Source: SKVL01 sp964559575 (GTDB taxonomy: Bacteria; Patescibacteriota; Minisyncoccia; Phycocordibacterales; CSBR16-193). From it: a DNA stretch of 35,120 nt. Shown here piece after piece: positions 8,479 to 16,638 of this stretch (within the stretch, counting starts at the first letter, position 1; each line of letters begins with the position of its first letter). The notes under the pieces were generated by a model that did no database searches, was not told where the DNA came from, and saw only the letters and a list, made by a program, of their open reading frames with translations. The position numbers and the translations under genes were made by a program. Where the stretch lies: contig CAZLGQ010000004.1 of the NCBI GenBank assembly GCA_964559575.1, positions 1 through 35,120 of the forward strand. The letters run 5' to 3'.

Positions 8479-9099
8479 TTAAAAAAAGACCATATAAATA
8501 AAGGTAAAAATAAACAAATATAACCAACCGGCAGCATATAATCTATCAATTCTATTCTTTGATCTTTTAAACACCCAATATATGATCAAAACACTTACAG
8601 ACAAAACTAGCCACGGATAAATTAAAAGAATTAGATGAAAAATATCCCAAAAACCACTTAAATATCTTTGAAAATGAATAACGATATGGCCACCCCAATT
8701 TAAAAGAAAAACAAATATGAAAAAACGACTTCCGACAGGAAAAAACTTCCATAAAAACCAAACAAAAATACCCACCAAAATAAATATATGAATACCGATC
8801 TCGCTTTCAATCTCAGCTAATCCCAATATTTCACCTAGTTCTATAACTGTCCAAGCAGTCATGCCACCAACTATCCCGAACCATGCTTTTGATATTTCAC
8901 TTAAATTATTATTTAAAGATTTTTTAAGACATACCCCGGTCACTAAAACAGCAATAATTATATAAACAATGAAACCCATTATTCCCATAACTCTTGCTAA
9001 AAACAAAGATCCCATCAATCCAACCAAAATGATAATAATCAAAAAAGGAGAAAATACACCATCAAATAATTTACTTTTAAAGTCAGAATTCCACCTCAT
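8479..9099 (-). CDS. Hypothetical integral membrane protein
   Basis: 206 residues with about six or seven hydrophobic stretches and very short loops. It contains an NWGGHIVIHF segment with two histidines inside a membrane helix and an ELGEILGLAEIESEIG loop. I do not recognise the family. It is transcribed away from the phospholipase D-like gene, with a 221-base AT-rich gap between the two starts that would hold both promoters; no clear boxes stood out there. Confidence 0.65.
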   Translation of the reverse strand: MRWNSDFKSKLFDGVFSPFLIIIILVGLMGSLFLARVMGIMGFIVYIIIAVLVTGVCLKKSLNNNLSEISKAWFGIVGGMTAWTVIELGEILGLAEIESEIGIHIFILVGIFVWFLWKFFPVGSRFFIFVFLLNWGGHIVIHFQRYLSGFWDIFHLILLIYPWLVLSVSVLIIYWVFKRSKNRIDRLYAAGWLYLFIFTFIYMVFF

Positions 9100-9320
9100 A
9101 ATAATTATATTTTTATAATCTTAAAAAGATTAACAGAAAATAATACTAATTAAATTTCTGTTTAATATGATCTCAATATAATTACATTACATATCTAAAA
9201 AAATAATTAACTTAAAAACATTGATACATCATATAATTCATATGATACTATAAAAACATAATCACCTCTATTAATGATTAAATATTTTTAATTAACTAAT
9301 AATACTAATAAATTTTAACG

Positions 9321-10805
9321 ATGACTTTTTTTAGGTTTAAAAAACATAAGATCTCTCGTGGTAAAATTATTTTTCTAATCATTCTCTTAATTTTTACAAC
9401 TTCCGGAATAGTTGGTTTATACCACAACATGAAACCGTCTCCCACAGCAACAAATAAAGCCGGCTCAATACACTATTTAACCGAAGAAGAAATAGAATTC
9501 TTATACGATCTAACATACACTAAAAACAACAACAGAATATTAGAACAACAGATCTTTAGAGAGGTACTTGAAATGATAGACAACGCAGAAAATTATATTT
9601 TATTAGATTTTTTTCTTTTTAATAGAGATGGTGATGATCAGTCAGAAGAATATGTTGACTTAGTTGGTAAGATAACCAACAGACTTATAACCAAGAAAGA
9701 AAAAGATCCTGAAATAAATATTTATTTGATCACCGACCCTATCAATAACTTTTACGGTAGTTATAGATCAAAACACTTAAAAAAACTAGAAAAAGCAGGA
9801 ATAGAAGTAATAATAACAGATTTAACCAAATTAAGAGATTCCAACCCTATATATTCCGGTTTCTGGCGAAGTTATATTCAATGGTTTGATACCAAAGGAT
9901 CAGGTTGGATATCTCACCCTTTTGATAACCAAAAAAACCAAATAACTCTTAGATCCGCTTTAAAGGTTTTAAACTTTAAAGCTAACCATAGAAAGATCTT
10001 AATGTCCGATGATGACGACCAAATGGTTTCCCTTATTACCTCCGCTAATCCTCATAATGCCAGCAGTCTTCATTCCAATATTGCTTTTAAAATAACTGGA
10101 CCTATCTGGCAAGATATTTTTATCACTGAACAAGCAGTAGCTAATTTTTCCAACAGTGAAATAACTTCACCAAATATACCTAAACAAGAAAATAATCAAA
10201 ATAAAGACAGAAATATCACAGCTAAAATACTGACCGAAAAAAAGATCAAAGAACACCTGATCAAAGACTTAGAAAAAACAAACGAACAGGATGAAATAAT
10301 GATGACTATGTTTTATCTTTCACACCGAGATGTAATAGAGTCTTTAATAAATGCCTCAGACAGAGGAGTTGAAATAAAGATCATTTTAGACCCCAATAAA
10401 GATGCTTTTGGCAGAGAAAAAACAGGCATCCCAAATCGTCAAGTGGCATATGAATTAAATAAAAGATCAAACGGCAACATCAAAATCAGATGGTACGACA
10501 CTAAAGGAGAACAGTTCCATAGCAAAATGACTCTGATCCAAAAACAAGAAAAAATAATTACTCATGGTGGTTCAGCTAATCTAACCAGAAGAAATCTGGA
10601 CGGTTTTAACTTAGAAACCAACGTTAAGATCACTACCCCTCTTAATACTAAGTTGGCAAAAGAACTTACAAGCTACTTTGAAAGAATTTGGAATAACACA
10701 GATGGAAAATTCACTCTAAAACTTACCGACACCTACTATGACCCTTCATTATTAAAATATTGGCTTTATAGATTTCAAGAGTTTTCAGGAATAAGTAGTT
10801 TTTAA
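9321..10805 (+). CDS. Phospholipase D-like (cardiolipin synthase-like) protein
   Basis: A 494-residue protein with an N-terminal membrane anchor (about 14-34) and two PLD half-domains. The first catalytic motif is HRKILMSD (H223, K225, D230), followed by SANPHNASS. The second is HSKMTLIQ (H400, K402), followed by GGSANLTRRN. The second motif has Gln where the HxKx4D aspartate normally sits. Family members make or cleave phosphodiester bonds through a phosphohistidine; likely substrates are phospholipids (cardiolipin-type transfer) or, less likely, nucleic acids. The anchor suggests the active domains face outside. It is a single-gene unit followed by a hairpin at 10812-10842. Confidence 0.85.
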   Translation: MTFFRFKKHKISRGKIIFLIILLIFTTSGIVGLYHNMKPSPTATNKAGSIHYLTEEEIEFLYDLTYTKNNNRILEQQIFREVLEMIDNAENYILLDFFLFNRDGDDQSEEYVDLVGKITNRLITKKEKDPEINIYLITDPINNFYGSYRSKHLKKLEKAGIEVIITDLTKLRDSNPIYSGFWRSYIQWFDTKGSGWISHPFDNQKNQITLRSALKVLNFKANHRKILMSDDDDQMVSLITSANPHNASSLHSNIAFKITGPIWQDIFITEQAVANFSNSEITSPNIPKQENNQNKDRNITAKILTEKKIKEHLIKDLEKTNEQDEIMMTMFYLSHRDVIESLINASDRGVEIKIILDPNKDAFGREKTGIPNRQVAYELNKRSNGNIKIRWYDTKGEQFHSKMTLIQKQEKIITHGGSANLTRRNLDGFNLETNVKITTPLNTKLAKELTSYFERIWNNTDGKFTLKLTDTYYDPSLLKYWLYRFQEFSGISSF

Positions 10806-10811
10806 TATTAA

Positions 10812-10842
10812 AAGATCATAAAACAAACAATTTTATGATCTT
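10812..10842 (+). terminator. Hairpin after the phospholipase D-like gene
   Basis: Perfect 12-bp arms (AAGATCATAAAA and its complement) with a 7-nt loop, 6 nt after the stop codon. The 3' arm ends in TT only, so termination may be weak. The hairpin sits immediately before the -10 box (TATACT, 10854-10859) of the riboswitch transcript and may insulate the two units. Confidence 0.55.
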
Positions 10843-10865
10843 AACTACTGTGATATACTTAAAAA

Positions 10866-11046
10866 AGTTAATATTAATAACATGATGAAGTCCTAAAAGG
10901 AGCTTTATTTAAAAATCTTTATAAATAAAGCAGGGTGTAATTCCCTCACTGTCGCGCAACGGTATAGTCCGAACTCATGTGTATGTAATCTGAAAAAAGG
11001 CTCGCGTCAGGCTAATTTTAAACAACCTGGCACAGCTGGGTTTTTT
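10866..11046 (+). ncRNA. Cobalamin riboswitch with expression platform
   Basis: The leader contains the conserved cobalamin-riboswitch core: GGGTGTAATTCCCTCACTGT followed by CGCGCAACGGTATAG at roughly 10932-10965, the B12-box region, preceded by a stem built from CTTTATTTA and TAAATAAAG. It ends in a terminator stem (11024-11042). A -10 box TATACT lies at 10854-10859, giving a start near 10866. B12 (adenosyl- or methylcobalamin) is expected to favour the terminator and shut off the downstream DUF4430/DUF6580 genes when the vitamin is plentiful. The ends are estimated. Confidence 0.92.
11024..11046 (+). terminator. Riboswitch-controlled terminator
   Basis: Eight paired positions (AACCTGGC with GCTGGGTT, two of them G-U) around an ACA loop, followed directly by a run of T. 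It lies 12 nt before the DUF4430 start codon and is the likely OFF-state structure of the cobalamin riboswitch. Confidence 0.8.
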
Positions 11047-11057
11047 AATTAAATAAA

Positions 11058-11495
11058 ATGAAAAAAGAAAACAAATACATTGGTTTTATAAGTAAAATTA
11101 CTATTATATTATTTTTAGTAGGATTAAGCTTTTGGATAAGAATAGAATACATAGAAAATGAAAAAGTTGATCAACTAACAACGGAACAAGAAAAAGGTTT
11201 AGTTTCTTTACAGTTAGACTTTGGTGAAGACCAAAAAATTCAAGAGTACAGTGCTAAAATAACTTCTGATCAAAGTGTTTTTGATCTTTTAAAAGAATTA
11301 AAATTAGACTTAGAATATCAAGACCATGAAGAAATGGGTATTTTTATTAAATCTATAGAAGGAGCAGGTAAACGAGATACTGATAAAAATAAATGGTGGC
11401 AATACTGGGTTAATGACAAATATGCTACTACCAGCATTGATTCATACATAATAAAACCGGGTGATGAAATAAAACTAAAACTAACAGAAGAATGA
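11058..11495 (+). CDS. Membrane-anchored DUF4430 (transcobalamin-like C-terminal) protein
   Basis: 145 residues: a signal/anchor helix (about 9-27), then a compact DUF4430 domain. Visible family traits are SVFDLLKEL (about 73-81), the conserved aromatic patch KWWQYWVND (113-121) and the closing PGDEIKLKL strand. DUF4430 resembles the small beta domain of the B12 carrier proteins intrinsic factor and transcobalamin. The gene directly follows the cobalamin riboswitch, so a role as an extracytoplasmic B12-binding or capture protein is strongly suggested by context. It probably forms an operon with the DUF6580 gene 32 nt downstream. Confidence 0.85.
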   Translation: MKKENKYIGFISKITIILFLVGLSFWIRIEYIENEKVDQLTTEQEKGLVSLQLDFGEDQKIQEYSAKITSDQSVFDLLKELKLDLEYQDHEEMGIFIKSIEGAGKRDTDKNKWWQYWVNDKYATTSIDSYIIKPGDEIKLKLTEE

Positions 11496-11527
11496 TCGTA
11501 TATTAATAGATAATTTAATTTAAAATT

Positions 11528-12151
11528 ATGAAAAAACCATCTCCATTTTGGATAGTTACTACAGTTTTTTTATTAATAACAATAGGTTTTATTAGCAGGA
11601 TCTTACCTCACACCTGGAACGCTACCCCAATAGGAGCAATCACTTTATTTACCGGTTTCCTTTTAGGTTGGCGTTATGCAATACTGATACCTTTTTTAAC
11701 TATGCTCTTAAGTGACTTATGGATAGGAACCTACCAAACACCTATAATGTTTTCCGTATACCTAAGCTTCATATCAATCGGATTTTTAGGAATAGTACTT
11801 CGTAAAAATCAAAAATACGAATCATTCTTGGCTGGTGGAATAATCGGAGCTACCATTTTTTTCCTTTTAACCAACGGAGCGGTCTGGTGGTTTAGTGGAA
11901 TGTATCCCCAAACTTTATACGGTTTATTTACATCTTATATCGCCGGTTTACCTGTTTATAAAAACATGCTAATTGGAGATATTTTTTATGTATCTATCTT
12001 TTATGGAATATATCAAACAGCTCTACATTGGTCTAAATATGATAAAAAGATCATAAGAACTTTAAATTTTAAAGTAACGGAAAAATTAAAATTAATTAAA
12101 ATTAATTATGAAAGCTCAAACCGGAAAACTGATCCTGATCCGTCATCATGA
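11528..12151 (+). CDS. DUF6580-like polytopic membrane protein, putative cobalamin transporter component
   Basis: 207 residues with about five or six membrane helices and a basic C-terminal tail. The N-terminal pattern RILPHTWNATPIGAITLFTG matches the DUF6580 family, whose size and topology resemble the substrate-binding S components of ECF vitamin transporters. Two conserved acidic/aromatic loops (LLSDLWIG and AVWWFSGMYP) lie within the membrane region. It sits under the same cobalamin riboswitch as the DUF4430 protein. A B12 S-component role is inference from topology and context; no ECF energising module (EcfA/EcfT) is in this window. The 3' end overlaps the next gene by 44 nt. Confidence 0.75.
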   Translation: MKKPSPFWIVTTVFLLITIGFISRILPHTWNATPIGAITLFTGFLLGWRYAILIPFLTMLLSDLWIGTYQTPIMFSVYLSFISIGFLGIVLRKNQKYESFLAGGIIGATIFFLLTNGAVWWFSGMYPQTLYGLFTSYIAGLPVYKNMLIGDIFYVSIFYGIYQTALHWSKYDKKIIRTLNFKVTEKLKLIKINYESSNRKTDPDPSS

Positions 12152-12734
12152 ATCAATTTGGAACAAATTAGAAAAATGGACGGGAATAAGTGATGTTAAT
12201 TTAACACCTTATGGTAAAAATATGGCTTTTAAAATAGGTCAAGAGATAAAAGATCTACCAATAGATAAAATAATAACTTCTAAACTAAAAAGATCCATCC
12301 AAACAGCTGAAGAGATCTTAAAAGGTATGGATAAACCCGATATTCCAATTCAAAAAACAGAAGCAATAAACGAACGGGATTATGGTGATTACACCGGTAA
12401 AAACAAATGGAAAATGAAAGAAGTACTGGGTAAAGAAAAATTTAAAAACATACGTCGTGGTTGGAACTGTCCGGTTCCCGGTGGAGAAACTTTAAAATTA
12501 GTATACGAACGAGTAATTCCCCACTATCAAAATAATATAATACCGGAATTAAAAAATGGTAAAAATATTCTTTTAGTAGGACACACTAATTCCTTAAGAG
12601 CACTAACTAAATACATTGAAAATATATCCGATAAAGAGATAAAAGATCTAGATATGCCATTTAATACCATTAATATTTACACTGTAAATAAAAAAGGTAA
12701 ATTAGAAACTAAAGAAACAAGAATTATAAAATAG
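12108..12734 (+). CDS. Histidine phosphatase/phosphoglycerate mutase family protein (GpmA-like)
   Basis: 208 residues. Histidine-phosphatase motifs are clear: LILIRHHES (phosphohistidine H13; the usual RHG is RHH), WNKLEKWTGISDVNLTPYG, TSKLKRSIQTAEEI, NERDYGDYTGKNKWKM, a VPGGETL loop and GHTNSLRAL with the second catalytic histidine. The NERxYGxxxGxNK and PGGETL blocks are those of the 2,3-bisphosphoglycerate-dependent mutase, which interconverts 3- and 2-phosphoglycerate. The position behind a cobalamin riboswitch also raises the alpha-ribazole phosphatase (CobC) option, but the sequence fits GpmA better. It overlaps the DUF6580 gene by 44 nt, so it is probably co-transcribed. Confidence 0.83.
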   Translation: MKAQTGKLILIRHHESIWNKLEKWTGISDVNLTPYGKNMAFKIGQEIKDLPIDKIITSKLKRSIQTAEEILKGMDKPDIPIQKTEAINERDYGDYTGKNKWKMKEVLGKEKFKNIRRGWNCPVPGGETLKLVYERVIPHYQNNIIPELKNGKNILLVGHTNSLRALTKYIENISDKEIKDLDMPFNTINIYTVNKKGKLETKETRIIK

Positions 12735-12786
12735 GTTTGGATTTAATAAAAATAAAAAAACAAGGAATTATTCTGCCAACTTTATT

Positions 12787-13188
12787 CTAAGAAGATATCT
12801 GATTTATAACCAACTTTCTATCTCTTGGTCCATCAAACTCAAACAAGACCGGTCTCTGCCAAGTACCCATTAAAAGCCCTCCTTTACTAACCGGTACTGA
12901 TATATCAGATCCTATTAAAGTTGCTAAAATATGATCAGGAGTATGATCAGGATTATGTGGATGTCGAAAATCTAATTCAGGGATCATGGCATAAAATGCA
13001 TCCAACATATCCAAATCAGTACCGGGATCTAAATCAGCCATAGATAAAGCAGCTGTAGTATGTAAGATATTTACCAATAAAACACCTTCCGATACGGGTT
13101 GTTCCAAAAGATAATTTTCTAAAACATCCGTAATATCTAAAACCTGTTTATTACTTGAAGTTTTAATTTGCACTAATTTTGTTTTCAT
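12787..13188 (-). CDS. YjbQ/UPF0047 family protein
   Basis: 133 residues, the full length of the family. It shows NILHTTAALSMAD, an acidic DPGTDLDML stretch, DHTPDHILATLIGSDISVPV and the closing signature LLMGTWQRPVLFEFDGPRDRKLV. YjbQ members have weak thiamine-phosphate-synthase activity when tested, but their physiological role is not settled. It is the last gene of a minus-strand run with the cobalamin adenosyltransferase (27-nt gap) and the VanY-like protein. Confidence 0.9.
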   Translation of the reverse strand: MKTKLVQIKTSSNKQVLDITDVLENYLLEQPVSEGVLLVNILHTTAALSMADLDPGTDLDMLDAFYAMIPELDFRHPHNPDHTPDHILATLIGSDISVPVSKGGLLMGTWQRPVLFEFDGPRDRKLVINQISS

Positions 13189-13215
13189 AAAGATACTAAT
13201 TCAAAACAAAAGATT

Positions 13216-13773
13216 CTAATCATACCTTGGAGCTCTCTCTTCTACTTTCATTTCATAATTTACAAACCTACCTAAAGCAAAAAACAGAGATGACAACCTA
13301 TTAAGAAACATCATCTCAGTATCTCCCAAACGACCCGGTCTATCTTTTAAAACCGCAACAGTCTTTCTTTCTGTCTTTCTCGCCATTGTTCTGGCTATAT
13401 CAAAATGAGAAGTTAACTCACTTCCCCCGGGAACTATAAAATTTCTTATAGGAGGAATTATTTCTTCTACCTCTTTTATCCATCTTTCCAACTGTTTAAC
13501 AGAATCAACAGATAAACTCTTCTGAGCTCCCCCCAACTCAGCTTGAATAGAAAACAGTTTATCCTGTAACCAAACCACAATATCAAAAAGTGAACGGTCT
13601 TTTAGTTTAATATCTGATTTTTCGGCCAAAAAAGCACAAAGACCTAAATAAGAATTTAGTTCATCTAATCCACCCAAAGCATCAAATATAGGGTCATCCT
13701 TACTTACTCTTTGATCTTGAGAGCAACCGAAAAGATTAGATGTTCCGTTGTCTCCTTTACCTGTATATAGCAT
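13216..13773 (-). CDS. Cob(I)alamin adenosyltransferase, PduO type
   Basis: 185 residues of the PduO/MMAB family, which transfers adenosyl from ATP to cob(I)alamin to make coenzyme B12. The ATP-binding N-terminus is YTGKGDNGTSNLFG; GGLDELNSYLG follows; the C-terminal helix carries FIVPGGSELTSHFDIARTMARKTERKTV, with the arginines that hold the triphosphate. It lies some 2 kb from the cobalamin riboswitch genes on the opposite strand, supporting a local B12 salvage block. AdoCbl users such as class II ribonucleotide reductase are not in the window. Confidence 0.95.
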   Translation of the reverse strand: MLYTGKGDNGTSNLFGCSQDQRVSKDDPIFDALGGLDELNSYLGLCAFLAEKSDIKLKDRSLFDIVVWLQDKLFSIQAELGGAQKSLSVDSVKQLERWIKEVEEIIPPIRNFIVPGGSELTSHFDIARTMARKTERKTVAVLKDRPGRLGDTEMMFLNRLSSLFFALGRFVNYEMKVEERAPRYD

Positions 13774-13788
13774 AAATAGTTTAAATTA

Positions 13789-14733
13789 TTAAAAATCAAA
13801 AAGATATAGACGATATTCATCTATTTCTCTTTGATCCATATCATAAAAGTATTTACCTCTTTCGTGAAGCTCGGTAGCGAGTTTAATACCAACAAACCTC
13901 CAGTGCCAAGGTTCATACTGAAAATACTCATTTCCTTGAGGGTAAGAAAGTATAAAACCATATTTATAAGCATTTTCCTTTAACCAAGTATATGCTTCTG
14001 TATTTTCAAAACCACTCAAAGCCCCTTCCATTTCACCGGTACTAAAATCAACCGCAGTACCTAACTGATGTTCAGAGTAACCTTGCTCTGCCGAAAATAG
14101 ATTAGCTGTTCCTTCTCCATATATCATACTATATTTTTCTTTTAACTCCGACTGTTCATCAAAAGACCTATAACCCGAAACAATTTCAAGTTCAATACCT
14201 TCCCATTCTGCATCTTCCATCATTTCCTTTAAGATAGGCCAGGCATCTTCATGAAAGTATCCTTCTTCTCTTGTTGGAGCCAAAAACTCTTCAGGTATCT
14301 CAGTTAATCCGGAAGGTTCATAATTCTCATTCAAAAAATAAACTTTGGAATATTTTTTTAAAAGCTCTCTATCTATATCCTCTAATGTTCTGATCTTTTC
14401 AACTTCACCGGTAACCTCTTCAAGCCTGTCTATTAATTTATCAACATCATCACGTTCTCTCTCAAGATCATTTCGTAAACTTTCATTAGCCTCTTTTAAT
14501 ATTTTTATCTCTTCATTTAAACTAACCACCTTCTCTTCCAATTCTTTTCTTTCCTCCTCCAAATGCTTATTCTTTACCACATGATCTTCAAGATCATAAG
14601 ATAAAGAAAAGATCTCAAACGACGCCCAAATTACTGCTATGATCAAAATAGCTCCGGATATTAAAATACCTAAAGTTAAAAAAATTGGCCTTAAATATTT
14701 CTTTTCTTTTTGAGGATAAGAGAAATCATTCAT
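13789..14733 (-). CDS. VanY-type D-alanyl-D-alanine carboxypeptidase (M15B) with coiled coil
   Basis: 314 residues: a cytoplasmic stub, a membrane helix (about 17-40), a coiled coil (about 48-125, rich in E/K/L heptads) and an extracytoplasmic M15B domain. The zinc-peptidase motifs are SGYRSFDEQ (185-193), SEHQLGTAVDF (H222, D229) and EPWHWRFVG (E274, H277). The enzyme trims the terminal D-Ala from peptidoglycan stem peptides. The coiled coil may place the domain at a distance from the membrane or permit dimerisation. It is 15 nt upstream of the adenosyltransferase gene in the same direction; that link may be only transcriptional. Confidence 0.92.
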   Translation of the reverse strand: MNDFSYPQKEKKYLRPIFLTLGILISGAILIIAVIWASFEIFSLSYDLEDHVVKNKHLEEERKELEEKVVSLNEEIKILKEANESLRNDLERERDDVDKLIDRLEEVTGEVEKIRTLEDIDRELLKKYSKVYFLNENYEPSGLTEIPEEFLAPTREEGYFHEDAWPILKEMMEDAEWEGIELEIVSGYRSFDEQSELKEKYSMIYGEGTANLFSAEQGYSEHQLGTAVDFSTGEMEGALSGFENTEAYTWLKENAYKYGFILSYPQGNEYFQYEPWHWRFVGIKLATELHERGKYFYDMDQREIDEYRLYLFDF

Positions 14734-14789
14734 AACTTAATAGATTATAACATAAAAATATTACAACCTTTCAACCCCTCCTACAAACC

Positions 14790-14818
14790 AAAAACAGATC
14801 AAAGTATGACCTGTTTTT
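14790..14818 (-). terminator. Hairpin after the small secreted protein gene
   Basis: Twelve-base arms (14790-14801 and 14807-14818) with one mismatch and a 5-nt loop; the minus-strand 3' arm ends in TTTTT. It lies about 60 nt past the stop of the 14880-15206 gene and so probably ends the sigma-factor transcript. Confidence 0.65.
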
Positions 14819-14879
14819 GTTTTTCTTGATAAAAGAAGAATCTAATCCAAACCCTTTAAATTTTTTAAAAGTTGGTCTT

Positions 14880-15206
14880 TTATTTAGAAAATCTGTTATT
14901 TCTATTTTGAATTCTTTCCTCTATCTCCTCTTCAGTTATACAGCCTCTCTCAACTGCATCTAACATCCTTTCCATTCTCATAGCCACCCTTTCTTCTCTG
15001 TGTTTTTCTCTTAACTCATTTCTATGAATTAAGAAATCCTCTTTATTCATTTCCAAAACTTGAGCATTTTCTTCTATTTCTCCTCCTCTAAACTGCCTCA
15101 AATTCTCCCAAGGTTTTTGTTCATCTACATGAGCACTAACAGTGGTAGCTAAAGGGATCATTAAAAGACCAAAAACAAACACTCCTAAAAATATTTTTCT
15201 CATCAT
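14880..15206 (-). CDS. Small secreted helical protein, linked to ECF sigma unit
   Basis: 108 residues with a clear signal peptide (about 1-26, ending TTVSAHV). The mature part is short and highly charged, with a helix rich in Arg/Glu (NELREKHREERVAMRMERM) and a closing EEIEERIQNR segment. In size and character it resembles CpxP/Spy-like periplasmic proteins, but I cannot show homology. It follows the anti-sigma-like gene by 61 nt on the same strand and could be a target or a partner of that signalling unit. Confidence 0.65.
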   Translation of the reverse strand: MMRKIFLGVFVFGLLMIPLATTVSAHVDEQKPWENLRQFRGGEIEENAQVLEMNKEDFLIHRNELREKHREERVAMRMERMLDAVERGCITEEEIEERIQNRNNRFSK

Positions 15207-15267
15207 ATTTTAATATTACTTTCTAATAAAATCGACCTTATATCTATTTATTACAAATATACTAAAA

Positions 15268-15996
15268 CTATCTTTCATTTTTTCTGGATCGGCCGTTTAT
15301 TCCCCTAAAACCCAAAACCTCTATCTTTTTCCCAACTCTTTCACCGATAACTATGATCTCACTTCCTTCTTCTATTTCCTCAAACTTACGACGTCCTTTT
15401 GTTCTTTGAGATATGTTTAAATAAACAACCTCTCCTTCTTTAATTTCCAATAACCAACTCTCTTTACTTTTATCCAACAAAGTACCAAAATGAACATTTT
15501 CCATCTCAAGGTTTCCTAAATACCTATACATTCCTCCCATAGCTCTGGGTAACCTCTCTTCTTCAGCAAGATCAAAAAATGAATGATGAATTGAAGTAGC
15601 ATCAACAAAAACACTACCTACAACCATTAACATAACAATAATTACAAATGAATAAAGAAGGGGTTTTCTATATACCAATGAAAATTTTTTAGCTAATATC
15701 TCAACCAAAAAAACTAATAAAAACATCAAAAAGACTAAATACCAAGGAAAAGTATTTAAAATTATTTTAATACCCTGAATACCCATGCCGGAAAAAATAT
15801 CCATGTCATTTATTTTAAAAACAAAAACCATCAAACTTCCAAGATATAAGATAAAAAGAGAAAACAGAGCTATTAAACCAACTATCAAGATAGTTTTTAA
15901 AATAAAAATGTACTTGGATCTCATTTTTACTTCTCCTTTTTCAATCTTTAACAAAACCTCTTTAGTTATTGATATTTTATCTTTTTCTTTTTTCAT
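15268..15996 (-). CDS. Membrane protein, probable anti-sigma factor partner
   Basis: 242 residues. A short cytoplasmic N-terminus (about 1-27, KISITKEVLLKIEKGEVKMR) is followed by three membrane helices (about 28-58, 75-95, 112-132). The extracytoplasmic part ends in a small beta domain (about 180-235, GEVVYLNISQRTKGRRKF...). The gene starts inside the sigma-factor gene (20-nt overlap), the usual arrangement of an anti-sigma factor and its sigma. No zinc HxxxCxxC motif is present, so it would be a non-ZAS type. The function rests on position and topology. Confidence 0.68.
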   Translation of the reverse strand: MKKEKDKISITKEVLLKIEKGEVKMRSKYIFILKTILIVGLIALFSLFILYLGSLMVFVFKINDMDIFSGMGIQGIKIILNTFPWYLVFLMFLLVFLVEILAKKFSLVYRKPLLYSFVIIVMLMVVGSVFVDATSIHHSFFDLAEEERLPRAMGGMYRYLGNLEMENVHFGTLLDKSKESWLLEIKEGEVVYLNISQRTKGRRKFEEIEEGSEIIVIGERVGKKIEVLGFRGINGRSRKNER

Positions 15997-16528
15997 ATAT
16001 CTTTTTTACTTCTTCGCGTCCTCTTTTTAATCTGACGCCAACGGTTGATATTGGAATACTCAAAATATCCGATATCTCTTGATAATCTTTTTCCTCAAAA
16101 TAAAACAAAGTTAATATCTCTCGATATTTCGGCCTAATTTCTTTTAAATAAGCGTCAATTTCCTTACTTTCTTCCTCTTTCTCTATATTACCTAAAAGAT
16201 CATCTTCATTTGTAAAAGTAAATATCATATCCATATCAAAAATAGTATAACTTTCCTTTTTATTTTTTCTGATAATATTAACAAAATCATTATGCGCAAT
16301 ACGATATATCCAAGAAGAGAATTTTTTTGAAACATCAAAACCTTGAATATTAATATAAACTTTAACAAAAACATCCTGCACCGCATCTTTTATATTCTCG
16401 TGATCAAATAAAAATCTTTTACCATATCTTAAAAGTCTACCCTCGTATCTGTCCACAAGGATCTCAAAAGCATCGGTTCTTTTTTGTTGAACAAGCCCCG
16501 CAAGTTCTTCATCGGTTTTATCTTTCAT
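15977..16528 (-). CDS. ECF-type RNA polymerase sigma factor
   Basis: 183 residues with the two domains of group 4 (ECF) sigma factors. Region 2 (about 12-95) has the DAFEILVDRYEGRLLRYGKRF helix and the DVFVKVYINIQGFD and SSWIYRIAHNDFVNIIRK segments that bind the -10 element. Region 4 (about 128-180) has YREILTLFYFEEKDYQEISDIL and the DNA-reading helix PISTVGVRLKRGREEVKK. It directs transcription of an unknown regulon and is presumably held by the membrane protein encoded just downstream. No region 3 is present. Confidence 0.93.
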   Translation of the reverse strand: MKDKTDEELAGLVQQKRTDAFEILVDRYEGRLLRYGKRFLFDHENIKDAVQDVFVKVYINIQGFDVSKKFSSWIYRIAHNDFVNIIRKNKKESYTIFDMDMIFTFTNEDDLLGNIEKEEESKEIDAYLKEIRPKYREILTLFYFEEKDYQEISDILSIPISTVGVRLKRGREEVKKIYEKRKR

Positions 16529-16594
16529 AGATATATCAATATACTATCCCTTTTATATATTTTACGAAAAAATAAAAATTTTATTTCATAAAAA

Positions 16595-16615
16595 AAATCC
16601 GAATAATACGGATTT
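16595..16615 (-). terminator. Rho-independent terminator of the M14 gene pair
   Basis: Seven-base arms (AAATCCG and CGGATTT) with a 7-nt loop; on the minus strand the stem runs into TTTTTTTT. It lies about 25 nt past the stop of the 16639-17550 gene. Confidence 0.8.
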
Positions 16616-16638
16616 GATATAAAAAATAACCTAAAGAT

